Assembly: GCF_030285665.1 (NCBI RefSeq)
Contig: NZ_CP127295.1
Coordinates: 3,596,001 to 3,660,000 of the forward strand
Direction of reading: 5' to 3'
Source of the DNA: Amycolatopsis mongoliensis
GTDB lineage: Bacteria > Actinomycetota > Actinomycetes > Mycobacteriales > Pseudonocardiaceae
DNA length: 64,000 nt
Each line of letters opens with the position of its first letter. Within the stretch, counting starts at the first letter, position 1. Below, in pieces: positions 16,735-25,075 of this stretch. The translations under genes and the position numbers were made by a program. The notes under the pieces were generated by a model. The model did no database searches, was not told the origin of the DNA, and saw only the letters and a list, made by a program, of their open reading frames with translations.

Positions 16735-17112
16735 TCAACGGCGGAGCGGGATCACTCCGTCGGGTGCCGCGACGGGCATCTGCGGTCGTGCGGCTTCGGG
16801 CGTGGTGAGCAGCGCGACGATGGTGACCGGGCCGCCGCAGTGCGGGCAGTCCCGCTGGGCCGCGATGTGCGGCAGCGGCGCCGCAGGCGCCGGCGGGGTC
16901 GCCGCCGGAGGCGGTGTCCCGAAGGACCTGGCGGTGCTGGCTGCGGGTGTGGTGCGCTCGACCTCCCGGCGGGCGGCCGCGGTGCGTTTGCACTGGCGCG
17001 AGCAGTAGAGCCGGGTCTTGGCCTGCCGGCCGGTCGCGACGAACCGCTCCCAACAGATCGGGCAGGTCTTGCGGGTCGCGTTGTAGTCCGGGTCGCGCGG
17101 GTCAGGAGACAT
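16735..17112 (-). CDS. Small zinc-finger-like protein carried by the IS21 element
   Basis: 125 residues. Cys17/Cys20 (TCPICWERF) and Cys37/Cys41 (YCSRQC) form a likely CxxC...CxxxC zinc site near the N-terminus, and a second CPHCGG pair occurs near the C-terminus, with a Pro/Ala linker between. Its ATG at 17112 overlaps the istB stop by 11 nt, so it is translationally coupled. Most IS21 elements carry only istA and istB; this third ORF is inside the terminal repeats and belongs to the element. A DNA-binding or regulatory role is inferred. Confidence 0.7.
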   Translation of the reverse strand: MSPDPRDPDYNATRKTCPICWERFVATGRQAKTRLYCSRQCKRTAAARREVERTTPAASTARSFGTPPPAATPPAPAAPLPHIAAQRDCPHCGGPVTIVALLTTPEAARPQMPVAAPDGVIPLRR

Positions 17113-17890
17113 GCGCGTTCACCGCCTTCCGCAGCTTGTCCGATGTAGACTGATGCGACCGCAACCGGTAAGACGGGCCGTCGATGCCGACCACGGTCGC
17201 GCGGTGCAGCAACCGGTCCAGCATCGCTGCCGCGACAGTCGCGTCGCCGAAAGCCGTTGCCCAGTCAGCAATCCCGACGTTCGTTGTCAGGATCGTGGAC
17301 GACTTGAGGTAACGCTGGTTGATCACCTGGAACAAGGCTGAGGCCCCGTCGCCGGGTAACGGCAGATAGCCCAGTTCGTCGATCACGAGCAGTTTCGGGC
17401 CGGCGAAGAACCGCATGCAGGTGGCCCAGCGGCCTTCGACTGCGGCCTTGTGGCAGCGGGCGGCGAGGTCGGCCGCGGTGGTGAAGTAGACCCGGTTCCC
17501 GGCCTCGGCCGTCCCGCGCGCGAGCGCGGTGGCCAGCATCGTCTTGCCGACCCCGGGCGGCCCGACGAACAACACGTTCGACGCGTCGTCGAGAAAGCGG
17601 AGGGTGGCCAGGTCGCGGATGAGTTTCTCGTCGACCCCGGGCTGGGCGGCGAAGTCGAAGTCCGCCAGGGTCCAGGGATCGGGCAGGCAGGCGAACCGCA
17701 ACCGGCCGGCCAGCCGGCGTTCTTCAGTGGCGTTGACCTCGATCTCCAGCAGCCGCTCCAGCGCAGCGGTCATCGACAGGTTCTCCGCCCGGGCCTGATC
17801 GAGGATCCGGGGCAGGGCTTCGGCGGCGTTGTCCAGCTTCAGGTAGGAGAAGTGCGAACGGAGTTGCTGATAGCGGCGGGCCTCGCTCAT
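17102..17890 (-). CDS. istB: IS21 transposition helper ATPase IstB
   Basis: 262 residues from the ATG at 17890. The frame remains open to an alternative start at 17953 inside istA. Walker A is GPPGVGKT and Walker B LLVIDELGYLPL, followed by QVINQRYLKSSTILTTN, all diagnostic of the IstB/DnaC-like AAA+ family. IstB assembles on target DNA and stimulates the IstA transposase. Confidence 0.93.
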   Translation of the reverse strand: MSEARRYQQLRSHFSYLKLDNAAEALPRILDQARAENLSMTAALERLLEIEVNATEERRLAGRLRFACLPDPWTLADFDFAAQPGVDEKLIRDLATLRFLDDASNVLFVGPPGVGKTMLATALARGTAEAGNRVYFTTAADLAARCHKAAVEGRWATCMRFFAGPKLLVIDELGYLPLPGDGASALFQVINQRYLKSSTILTTNVGIADWATAFGDATVAAAMLDRLLHRATVVGIDGPSYRLRSHQSTSDKLRKAVNAHVS

Positions 17891-17921
17891 CTGTGGCCCT
17901 GAACGGTTTCCGGACAAGTGA

Positions 17922-19277
17922 TCAGTCCTCCTCGGACTCATAGGTGGGTGCACTGCCCAGCTTCGCCGCGGTGGCGGCGTAGGTGGCCAGGTCGATCACG
18001 ACGTGGGCCGCGGGCCCCGTCGCGGGCAGGCCGCGCAGTCGTGCTGCTTCGGCCAACGCCGCCGACGACGGCGGCCTGCGCGTCTTGTGGGTGCAGGGCC
18101 GCTCGTGGCTGAACGCGCCCATCGCGGCGTGTTCAAGCGCGATCACGTGCCCGTCGTCGCGGATCACCCGACCCGCCCCGTCCGGGGCCCGGCTGTGAAC
18201 CGCGACGGTCGCGCCGCCCTCGGTGACGATCCGCAACATGTCCGCGCCGAGCCGGTGGCGGACCTGAACCTGCGCGCCGCCCAGCCCGGGCGGGACGGAG
18301 TAGGCGTTGCCGCGGAAGGACACCAGCGCCTGCGGCGTGACGATCCGACCGAGGTCGAACTCGGCCGGGAACGCGACCAGCGGCGGAGCATGCAGCCGCT
18401 CGGCCGCGGCCAGGCCGGCGACGGTGGTGCGTTCGCCGTCGATGACCCGGCGGCGACTGTCGAGCTTGGTCGCGAGCCGGTCCAGCCCGGCCTGGGCCTC
18501 GTCGATCGTGACCTCGTCGCCGAGGGTGCGCCACCAGCGCTGCGCGGCCGAGTGGTTGGCCTTCTCGACCACGCCCTTGCGGTTCCCGCGCCGCGGCGGA
18601 CACGTCACCGACCGGACTCCATAGTGCTTGGCGACCTGCGCGAACGCAGGCGTGATCCGGCCGGAGGCGGGATGGCAGACCGTGGCCATCCGGTCGAACC
18701 GCCAGACCTGGGTCACCCCGCCCAGCCGGCGAACCACCGCATCGAGGGCCTCGATCAGGTGCGGGAAATCCTCGGCATCGGCCAGGACCCCGCGCCACTT
18801 GCTCGAGTGCGCCAGCGCGCCGACCAGCAAATGCGCCTGCTTCCCGGCGCCCCAGCTCACCGGCGGGTCCGGCAGCTCCAGCCAATCCCACTGAGTCTCC
18901 TCACCCGGCGGGTGAGTGATGATCGCGACGTCCCGGCCGCGGGCCACCTGGCAAGGCTCGCAGTGCGGGCGCAGCTGATAGCGGCGCAGCGCGCGGGTGA
19001 ACGTCGAGTATCCGCCCTGGTAGCCGAGCTCGGCGACCTCGTCCAGCAGCGTCGCCGCCCACAGATGCGGGTCGTCGGCCAGCCGGGCCCGGCAGTAGGC
19101 CACGAACGGCTCGAACGGGTCCGGCCCCACCGGCCGGCGTCTGCCTGGCACCACGTCGCCGGCCAGGTAGCGGCGGATGGTCTTGCGGTCGCGTCCGAGA
19201 TGTCGGGCGATCGCCGAGACCGACCAGCCTTGAGCACGCAGCGCCTGCGCCTCCACGTCTTCCTCCAGAGTGAGCAT
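17922..19277 (-). CDS. istA: IS21 transposase IstA
   Basis: 451 residues from the ATG at 19277 (an in-frame start at 19292 adds five residues). An N-terminal helix-turn-helix (GWSVSAIARHLGRDRKTIRRYL) precedes a DDE integrase core with Asp in ETQWDW, Asp in WRFDRMATV and Glu in GVVEKANHS. A Mu-like C-terminal domain follows (VTPQALVSFRGNAYSVP). It catalyses cut and strand transfer at the element's ends together with IstB. Confidence 0.93.
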   Translation of the reverse strand: MLTLEEDVEAQALRAQGWSVSAIARHLGRDRKTIRRYLAGDVVPGRRRPVGPDPFEPFVAYCRARLADDPHLWAATLLDEVAELGYQGGYSTFTRALRRYQLRPHCEPCQVARGRDVAIITHPPGEETQWDWLELPDPPVSWGAGKQAHLLVGALAHSSKWRGVLADAEDFPHLIEALDAVVRRLGGVTQVWRFDRMATVCHPASGRITPAFAQVAKHYGVRSVTCPPRRGNRKGVVEKANHSAAQRWWRTLGDEVTIDEAQAGLDRLATKLDSRRRVIDGERTTVAGLAAAERLHAPPLVAFPAEFDLGRIVTPQALVSFRGNAYSVPPGLGGAQVQVRHRLGADMLRIVTEGGATVAVHSRAPDGAGRVIRDDGHVIALEHAAMGAFSHERPCTHKTRRPPSSAALAEAARLRGLPATGPAAHVVIDLATYAATAAKLGSAPTYESEED

Positions 19278-19420
19278 CCACGCCTCCGGCAACGGTCTCG
19301 GTGATCAACACCGAAACCGTCACCCCGAGGCCGCTGACCAGCGCAAACGACGCGCCGACAGGACACCCCAACTGGGGAATTTCAGAGAGCAGGACTGGCC
19401 CTATTCAGAGAGCACCATCA

Positions 19421-19591
19421 CCGTTCTAGTTCCTCGGCCTGTCCTTGCGCGGCCAGCAGATCGATCAGCCACTCCCCAGCGCGCCTGTCGCCGTTGTCGG
19501 CATGGGTGCGCATCAGCTGGAGAGCGTCCTCGTCCTGTCCACGCTCGGCCAGCAGCTGAGCCAATCGGTAGGCAGCGCTTGCGTTGCCGTC
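19421..19591 (-). pseudogene. 5'-truncated TPR-type repeat gene interrupted by the IS21 element
   Basis: 57 codons on the minus strand (NASAAYRLAQLLAERGQ, ALQLMRTHADNGD, WLIDLLAAQGQAEELER) have the Sel1/TPR-like pattern of actinobacterial repeat proteins. A TAG stop lies immediately upstream at 19592-19594, so the gene was already truncated or mutated at its 5' side. It continues in frame in 16580-16661 across the IS. The stretch 19595-19784 contains no other gene. Confidence 0.75.
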
Positions 19592-19784
19592 CTACCTGGC
19601 TGGCATGAAGAACCAGGAATGAGGCGTGTGCGGCGACAGTTGGGTCACGGCCCACGATCGCGAGTCACGCCGCCGACGTTCGACCGAGTTGGCGACCGAG
19701 GTGGCAGTACGAACGGCAATCCCTGTCCGCGCCGGCCCGGTGATTTTTGCAGTCCTCGTGATCGGTTGAAGCGCCTCCGCCCGT

Positions 19785-20606
19785 TCAAACGAGGAGCCGG
19801 GCGAGGCCCGCGATGACGAGGTCGTGCTCGGAGCCAGTAGGCGGGGAAGTGTCGGGTTTCCACTGGTTGGCGATGGTGACACCCGGTGGTACGAGGTCGA
19901 GTCCGTCGAGCCACTGCGACAGTGTGGCACGGGTGCGGGCGACCAGCGGGCTGGCGCTGTTCTGGTACAGCTCGATGCAGGTGCGGACCTGGCGGCGTAG
20001 CTCGGGCGGGGCGGTCTCGTCGGTGAGGTGTGACAGCGCGAGGTAGCTGCCGCGGGGCAGGGCGTCGCGATAGGCGTCGATGATGCCGGCGGGGTCGTCG
20101 CGGTCGGGGATGAAGTGCAGGACCGCGATCATCAGCAGTGCGATCGGCTGGTCGAAGTCGAGCAGTGCCCGGGTGCCCGGGTGGTCCAGGATGGCCTCGG
20201 GGTGGCGGAGGTCGGCGTCGATGACGGTGGTGGCCGAATCCTCGCGCAGGAGAAGCCGGCTCTGGGCGACCGCGACCGGGTCGTTGTCGACGTAGACGAC
20301 TTTGGCGTCGGGAGCGAGGTCGCGGGCGACCTGGTGGACGTTGCCCACGGTGGGGATACCGGAGCCGATGTCGATGAATTGCCGCACGCCGGCGTCGACG
20401 AGGTAGGTCACGGCGCGGCGGAGGAAGTTGCGGTTGTCCACCGCCATGGTTTTCGCCGGCGGTAAGACCGTCAGGATGCGTTCGGCGAAGGTGCGGTCGA
20501 TGGGGGTGTTGGTCGAGCCGCCCAAGAACCAGTCGTAGGCACGGGCGACGCTGGGTTTCTCGGGGTCGACGGCTGGACGATCGGACAGGTTGTCCTCGTT
20601 CGACAC
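19785..20606 (-). CDS. SAM-dependent methyltransferase (Methyltransf_19 / DUF574 type)
   Basis: 273 residues. It shows the features of the large actinobacterial PF04672 family: PSVARAYDWFLGGSTN, NRNFLRRAV, SAM site FIDIGSGIPT, VVYVDNDPVAV, and the C-terminal WLDGLDLVPPGV. Many paralogues exist per genome and substrates are mostly unknown. It is divergent from the sigma-factor operon; the 20607-20915 interval holds both promoters and an inverted repeat TGACA-TCG-TGTCA (20807-20819) that could be an operator. Confidence 0.9.
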   Translation of the reverse strand: MSNEDNLSDRPAVDPEKPSVARAYDWFLGGSTNTPIDRTFAERILTVLPPAKTMAVDNRNFLRRAVTYLVDAGVRQFIDIGSGIPTVGNVHQVARDLAPDAKVVYVDNDPVAVAQSRLLLREDSATTVIDADLRHPEAILDHPGTRALLDFDQPIALLMIAVLHFIPDRDDPAGIIDAYRDALPRGSYLALSHLTDETAPPELRRQVRTCIELYQNSASPLVARTRATLSQWLDGLDLVPPGVTIANQWKPDTSPPTGSEHDLVIAGLARLLV

Positions 20607-20915
20607 CTATTCTCCCCTCGCCGAAAATTCAGACTAGCAACCGCAAGATGCAGAAAGCATCCACCACTTGGGCAACGCCGGTGCCCACTACACCACACTC
20701 ACCGCAATGGCCGCACCCGCACCTGAATCGAGTGACGAGCGACAGTTTCGGTACTGACGTTGCGCGACGGCAATCACGCTTCCGGGCGAGTCCGCGTTTT
20801 TTTGGGTGACATCGTGTCAAAAACTGGCTCTCTGGCCGAGTAACAGGTGTGAGCGTTGCGTTCCCCCGGGCGCGCTATTCCCGTCCCCGCAGAATCTGGA
20901 AAGGACTACCCCGAG

Positions 20916-21152
20916 ATGTCCTCGAACTGGCCGCCTGTGCTGATGGTGGCGTTGACCGCCGCGCTGACGTGGCGGCGCACCCGCCCCGCCGTGGCCCGTG
21001 TGCTGCGCTGTGCCGCGGCGACGTGCCTGGCGTGGTGGTCGCTGCGCATGCTCGCCGCGCCGTCGGCGCCGGTGGTGGTGCTGCGCTGGCGGGTGTCCGG
21101 GCGGGCGCTGACGGTCGTGCTGGGGCCGCCGCTGGGCCAGGGCACGGAGTGA
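20916..21152 (+). CDS. Small hydrophobic protein preceding a sigma factor
   Basis: 78 residues from the ATG at 20916, preceded by GGAAAGGA. It has an N-terminal hydrophobic helix (WPPVLMVALTAALTW) and a second hydrophobic segment (AAATCLAWWSLRMLAA), so it is probably membrane-associated. It ends in GTGA overlap with the sigma-factor start. A membrane-bound partner or anti-sigma role is only a guess from position. Confidence 0.6.
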   Translation: MSSNWPPVLMVALTAALTWRRTRPAVARVLRCAAATCLAWWSLRMLAAPSAPVVVLRWRVSGRALTVVLGPPLGQGTE

Positions 21153-21721
21153 CCGATTCGGCTCAACCTCCGGCCCGCAGACCGTGGACGGAGCAGGACT
21201 ACCTCGAGTGCTCGACGATCGTCACCGAGAGGCGGAAGGCCTTGACCTCCTACGTCCGCAAGCTGGCCCCCGGCGTGGATCACGACAACGTCGTCGGCGA
21301 AGCGCTGCTGGCGTTGTATCAGCGGTGGGACCGCATCGACGGCGACAAGTTGTCCTGGCTCTACCGCGTCGCCCACAACAAGGCCGTCGACGCGACCCGG
21401 CACAAGGAGGCCGGGCACGCCGAGATCGACGAAACGGCCGGAGTCACCGACAAAGCCGCACCGATCGGAGTGTGGACCCCGCCGAGCCCGGGAGAGCGGC
21501 TGCTGTTCGTCGAGGCGATCGGCGCTCTGCCGCGCCGGCTCGGCCTGCCGCTGACGCTGCTGGAGAAAGGCTGGCGAGTCGAGGACATCGCCGAATACAT
21601 GGGCCTGCCCACCACGACCGTCGGGGTCTACCTGTCGAGGGCGAAGAACTACCTCAACCGCCTGCTCACCGCCGCCGACGAGGCCAGACCAGCTCACCGA
21701 GCGGAAAGGAGGAACCGATGA
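21149..21721 (+). CDS. Sigma-70 family (ECF-like) sigma factor
   Basis: 190 residues from the GTG at 21149. The open frame extends upstream, but this start overlaps the preceding stop (GTGA). Region 2 is represented by LLALYQRWDRIDGDKLSWLYRVAHNKAVDATR (21-residue core not repeated here) and region 4 by EDIAEYMGLPTTTVGVYLSR, a helix-turn-helix for -35 recognition. It overlaps the next gene by ATGA, so the sigma factor and the GGDEF-type protein are made together. Confidence 0.8.
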   Translation: MTDSAQPPARRPWTEQDYLECSTIVTERRKALTSYVRKLAPGVDHDNVVGEALLALYQRWDRIDGDKLSWLYRVAHNKAVDATRHKEAGHAEIDETAGVTDKAAPIGVWTPPSPGERLLFVEAIGALPRRLGLPLTLLEKGWRVEDIAEYMGLPTTTVGVYLSRAKNYLNRLLTAADEARPAHRAERRNR

Positions 21722-24027
21722 CTCCCTCGGCACCCAGGCCCACCAGCCCCCAGCCCCGCCGCAACACGGGCGTCCCGGCCTCGTTCCACGACCGGGCGGC
21801 CGCGCTCCTGGCCCGCATCAGCGCCTTCACCATCGCCGCCGATGACCGGATCAGCGACCCGGTGGCCGCCGCCGACGTCGCGGCAGCGGTGCGCGAAGCA
21901 CGGACCCCGGCGCCGGCCGGGCTGGTGTTGACCGTCGACGACGCGATCGATTTCGGGCACCGCTGGTACGCGGCGCTGACCAGCGACGCCTACCTGCAGA
22001 TCCACCGCAGGTTCGCCGAGCAGCAGTTCGGCCGCTGGACCGCGGCGATGCTCACTGCCTTCGGGGCGCCCGTCCTCGATCCGCATCGCCGGCTCGGCCC
22101 ACCCGGCGACCTCCCCGCCCCGCGGGGGATCGGCTACGAACTGGCCTACGTGCACAAGCTGCCCGCCGCCGCGCTCGGCACCTGCGTGGCGCTGCTGTCG
22201 GACCTGGCCGCCGAATACACCCCCGGCGCGTCCCGCGCGACCCGAACCGCGGTCGTTGGGGCGTTCGCCAGCGGCTTCGGCGAAGGGCTGCAGGAACGCG
22301 TCCGGGACGAGCAGACCGCGCTCACCTCCGCCTTCCTGCATCTCAACCCCGCGACTGGCCGGGAGGACGGGCCGGCGGCGCGGCGGTTCCGCGCCGCGGT
22401 CGCGGACACCGTCACCGCGGTGCTGGCCCTCGACGAGCACGGCGGCATCCTCGAGGCCAACACCACCGCGCAGAACCTGCTCGGCGCTACGTTGGCCGCA
22501 CTACGCGGACGCACCCTGGCCGAGCTCGCGATGTGTGCCGATGACGCCGAGCAGATCACCCGCGCCGCCGAGGCCCTGCGCACCGCCGGGGCCGATCTGC
22601 CCGGCGCCGCGCAGGCGCACGTGGAGTTCCGCATCACCAGCGCCACCCACCCCGGCGCCCGCTGGCTCACCGCGACCCTCGGCCGCGCCGGCGGCACTCA
22701 GCGCGGCTACTCGGTGGTGCTGGAGGACGTCACGTTTCTGCGCGGTCTCGAGCGCGGCATCGACATCGAACCCAGCACCGGGCTCCTCACCGAGCAGGCC
22801 TTCACCGCCCAGACCGCCCGCATCCTCACCGAGTCCCGAGACCGGATCGCGTTGCTCACGATCCGGCTCTCCGGTTGGTCCCACCTCGACCACGTGTTGC
22901 CCCAGGAGCTGCGGGCCGGGCTGCTGAGCCAGCTGCACACCCGTATCCGCGCCGCCCACGACCCCGTCCGCCATCGCCAGCTCGTCGGCCGCCGCGGTGA
23001 CGAAGTCCTGGTGCTGCTCTACGACCTCACTGATTGGTCCACCGTGATCCACCTGGTCAAGCAACTCTCGGACTGGCTCCGCGACCCCGTCCACCTCGAT
23101 GCCCACCAGATCCGGCTGCACCCGCGCATCGGCGTCGCCCAAGCCCGCCCGGCCGACACCCTCGATGATCTGCTGCGCCGCGCCCGCCGGGCACTGCACG
23201 ATCCCGCTCACGCCCGCGTTCCCTGGATCCATGTTGACCCCGTCACCCAGCCCGCGACCGGTGACGACCGGCACCGGGTGGAACTGCTGGCCGAACTCAC
23301 CAGCGTCCTGGAAGCCGGCACCCTCGGCGTCGACTACCAGCCCATCTGCACACCGGCCGGTGCGCTGGCCGCGGTCTGGCCACAGCCATACTGGCTCAGC
23401 GGCACCGGCGCGCGCCGGGAGCTGGCCGAGATCGCCGAGCTGGCCGAACACACCGGCTTGCTCGCCGCCGCGCTGCCGCACGTGCTCGCCACAGCCGCTC
23501 GCGACACCACCCGCTGGACCGCGGCTGGTCGCGTGGCGCCGGCGGTGCTGCTGGGGCTGCCTGGCGCCACCGTTCACGACGACGCGCTGCTCGACACCCT
23601 CACCGCGCAGGCCGCCGACAGTGGTCTGCCCGTCGGGTGCCTGCATTTGGCCATCCCCGCCCGCGCCCTCACCGGGGCCCCCGCGGTCCTGCGCCGGCTC
23701 CGTGAGCTGCCCACCGGGCCCGCAGGGATCCGGCTGGCGCTGACCGAGGTGCTCGACGATCACGTCCCGATCGAGGCGTTCACCACCGTTCCGTGGGCGA
23801 TGATCGGCCTCACCGCCGCCACCGTCACCGCGTTGACCACCACCCCCGCCGGCACGACTCCGCTGGTTGCCGCGCTCACGACGATCCGGGCCTTCGGAGC
23901 CCAGGCCCTCACCGACGTCACTGAGGGGCGGCCGCCGCATCGCGGGTTCGACCTCCACCACGCTCACGGGACTATCACCGCCGACCTGGTGCACACCTTG
24001 CTGTCCGCACCGGGAACCCGCGCGTGA
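21718..24027 (+). CDS. PAS-GGDEF-EAL-like protein with degenerate catalytic motifs
   Basis: 769 residues, start at 21718 after a strong AAGGAGG. Order: N-terminal helical domain (about 1-225), PAS-like domain (about 235-345, VLALDEHGGILEANTTAQNLLG), GGDEF-like domain (about 350-500) and EAL-like domain (about 520-760, LGVDYQPICTPAG). The GGDEF active-site motif is RGDEV near residue 425, and the E-x-L motif of EAL is not preserved after YQPI. Both activities are therefore probably lost, leaving a c-di-GMP sensor or scaffold. Operon context suggests it acts with the sigma factor. Confidence 0.8.
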   Translation: MTPSAPRPTSPQPRRNTGVPASFHDRAAALLARISAFTIAADDRISDPVAAADVAAAVREARTPAPAGLVLTVDDAIDFGHRWYAALTSDAYLQIHRRFAEQQFGRWTAAMLTAFGAPVLDPHRRLGPPGDLPAPRGIGYELAYVHKLPAAALGTCVALLSDLAAEYTPGASRATRTAVVGAFASGFGEGLQERVRDEQTALTSAFLHLNPATGREDGPAARRFRAAVADTVTAVLALDEHGGILEANTTAQNLLGATLAALRGRTLAELAMCADDAEQITRAAEALRTAGADLPGAAQAHVEFRITSATHPGARWLTATLGRAGGTQRGYSVVLEDVTFLRGLERGIDIEPSTGLLTEQAFTAQTARILTESRDRIALLTIRLSGWSHLDHVLPQELRAGLLSQLHTRIRAAHDPVRHRQLVGRRGDEVLVLLYDLTDWSTVIHLVKQLSDWLRDPVHLDAHQIRLHPRIGVAQARPADTLDDLLRRARRALHDPAHARVPWIHVDPVTQPATGDDRHRVELLAELTSVLEAGTLGVDYQPICTPAGALAAVWPQPYWLSGTGARRELAEIAELAEHTGLLAAALPHVLATAARDTTRWTAAGRVAPAVLLGLPGATVHDDALLDTLTAQAADSGLPVGCLHLAIPARALTGAPAVLRRLRELPTGPAGIRLALTEVLDDHVPIEAFTTVPWAMIGLTAATVTALTTTPAGTTPLVAALTTIRAFGAQALTDVTEGRPPHRGFDLHHAHGTITADLVHTLLSAPGTRA

Positions 24028-24147
24028 CCGCCGTGTCCGCTGGGGCGGCGATGCCGTGTTCCCCGGATGAGCGTCGCCCTGGCGGGCACACCCTGTTGCC
24101 GTGGCTGGGAAACCGGCTGAAAGTGATTGTGGTGGAGGGAATCGATC

Positions 24148-24222
24148 ATGGTAGGCGGCGAGGGAGATTCCGGGCCGTTCGTGTGGCGTGTGGCCGCGGT
24201 CCTCGGCGGGATTGGCGTGTAG
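24148..24222 (+). CDS. Possible 24-residue peptide ORF
   Basis: ATG at 24148 preceded by GGAGGG at 24134-24139. It encodes MVGGEGDSGPFVWRVAAVLG and four more residues, with a hydrophobic C-terminus. After the TAG the same frame continues as a hydrophobic GWLAPWLAFAC. Only the ribosome binding site and composition support it. It could be a small membrane peptide or chance. Confidence 0.2.
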   Translation: MVGGEGDSGPFVWRVAAVLGGIGV

Positions 24223-24293
24223 GGGTGGCTTGCGCCCTGGCTCGCGTTCGCCTGCTGACGCTGCCGCACCGCGGCCTGCGGCGGTGATGGTCC

Positions 24294-24614
24294 GTGCGTG
24301 TCGAGCTCAAGACAGTCCTGCGGTCTCGCGCCAAGCCCGGCGACCGCAGCGACGAGGAACTGGCGCGGCAAGCTCGGGCAGGGGACGTCGAGGCATTCGG
24401 GGTGCTGGTGCAACGGTACTGCGCTGCGGTGTCGCACATGATCAACTCTCGTGTCGTCGACCCGTTCGAGGCGGAGCGCCGAGTGATCGAAGTCTTCTGC
24501 GCGACCTGGCGTGACCTGCAGCACCCGCTGTGTTCTCGCCGAGGGTTCCTCGGGGTCTTGGGCCACGCCGTCGCCCGGAACGTGGCCGATCTCGACCCAC
24601 CCGCAGAACTGTGA
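24294..24614 (+). CDS. Sigma factor region-2-only protein (truncated ECF sigma)
   Basis: 106 residues from a GTG. DEELARQARAGDVEAFGVLV and EAERRVIEVFCATWRDL are recognisable sigma region 2 sequences, but the protein stops before region 4. It is either a decayed ECF sigma gene or a region-2-only regulator. It follows the sigma/GGDEF operon on the same strand but is separated by about 265 nt. Confidence 0.55.
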   Translation: MRVELKTVLRSRAKPGDRSDEELARQARAGDVEAFGVLVQRYCAAVSHMINSRVVDPFEAERRVIEVFCATWRDLQHPLCSRRGFLGVLGHAVARNVADLDPPAEL

Positions 24615-25075
24615 CGCTGTTCTGCGTCCAGGTGGAGGAAAGTTCCGAAAGCAAGGCATTTTTGGGTGCGGACCTGGGTATGTTCTCCGCGCGGGCCCGG
24701 TCGTTACCCTCCCCCCTCGACGACCGGGCCCGCATCCACGACATGGCCCGGCCAGCTAGCCAGCCCCGGTTGACCATCAGATGCGTTCGCGGCTGCGCGC
24801 GTAGGGTCCGTAGCCTCCCGAGAACAACTGGGTCGGATCGCGCCGCTCGGACCGGCGCTGGCGCGGCCGAGTCTCGGTGGACGACCGACACGTCGAGGTC
24901 GCGCGGAAAAACCGGTGAAGGCTTACTGACTTGCTCATTGGCTGGTTCGTGTGGCTGTGCGGCGCGGGCTGGGGACCCGCCCCTGTGCCGGAATTGCCCC
25001 GACGCGAGCCCAGCACACCGTATGCCCTGGTGGCGACCTCCTCGGACTCGTGACCTAATTGACCGTGGCTCTGCC
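24615..25075. other. Non-coding stretch, nothing recognised
   Basis: Between the sigma fragment and the 3' end of the defence-type operon. I see no supported gene, RNA or clear terminator. Frames that are open here show no domain-like sequence. Confidence 0.5.

Larger units (their letters stand above)
16662..19420 (-). mobile_element. IS21-family insertion sequence, three ORFs, intact ends and target duplication
   Basis: The ends read TGATGG...CCATCA. Each end carries two 19-bp repeats 23 bp apart: GCTCTCCGAGATGGGCCAG (16669-16687) and GCTCTCCGAAATGGGCCAG (16692-16710) on the left, and inverted relatives at 19395-19413 and 19372-19390 on the right. Multiple terminal repeats are characteristic of IS21. 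The flanking 4-bp CCGT copies at 16658-16661 and 19421-19424 are the target duplication. Genes run istA, istB and a small zinc-finger-like ORF. Clean ends and intact ORFs suggest a fairly recent, possibly active insertion. Confidence 0.93.

Noticed and set aside
22501..23994. Minus-strand open frame in the GGDEF-EAL gene
   Set aside because: Gly/Asp-rich shadow; the plus-strand protein has ordered PAS, GGDEF and EAL segments and a strong ribosome binding site.
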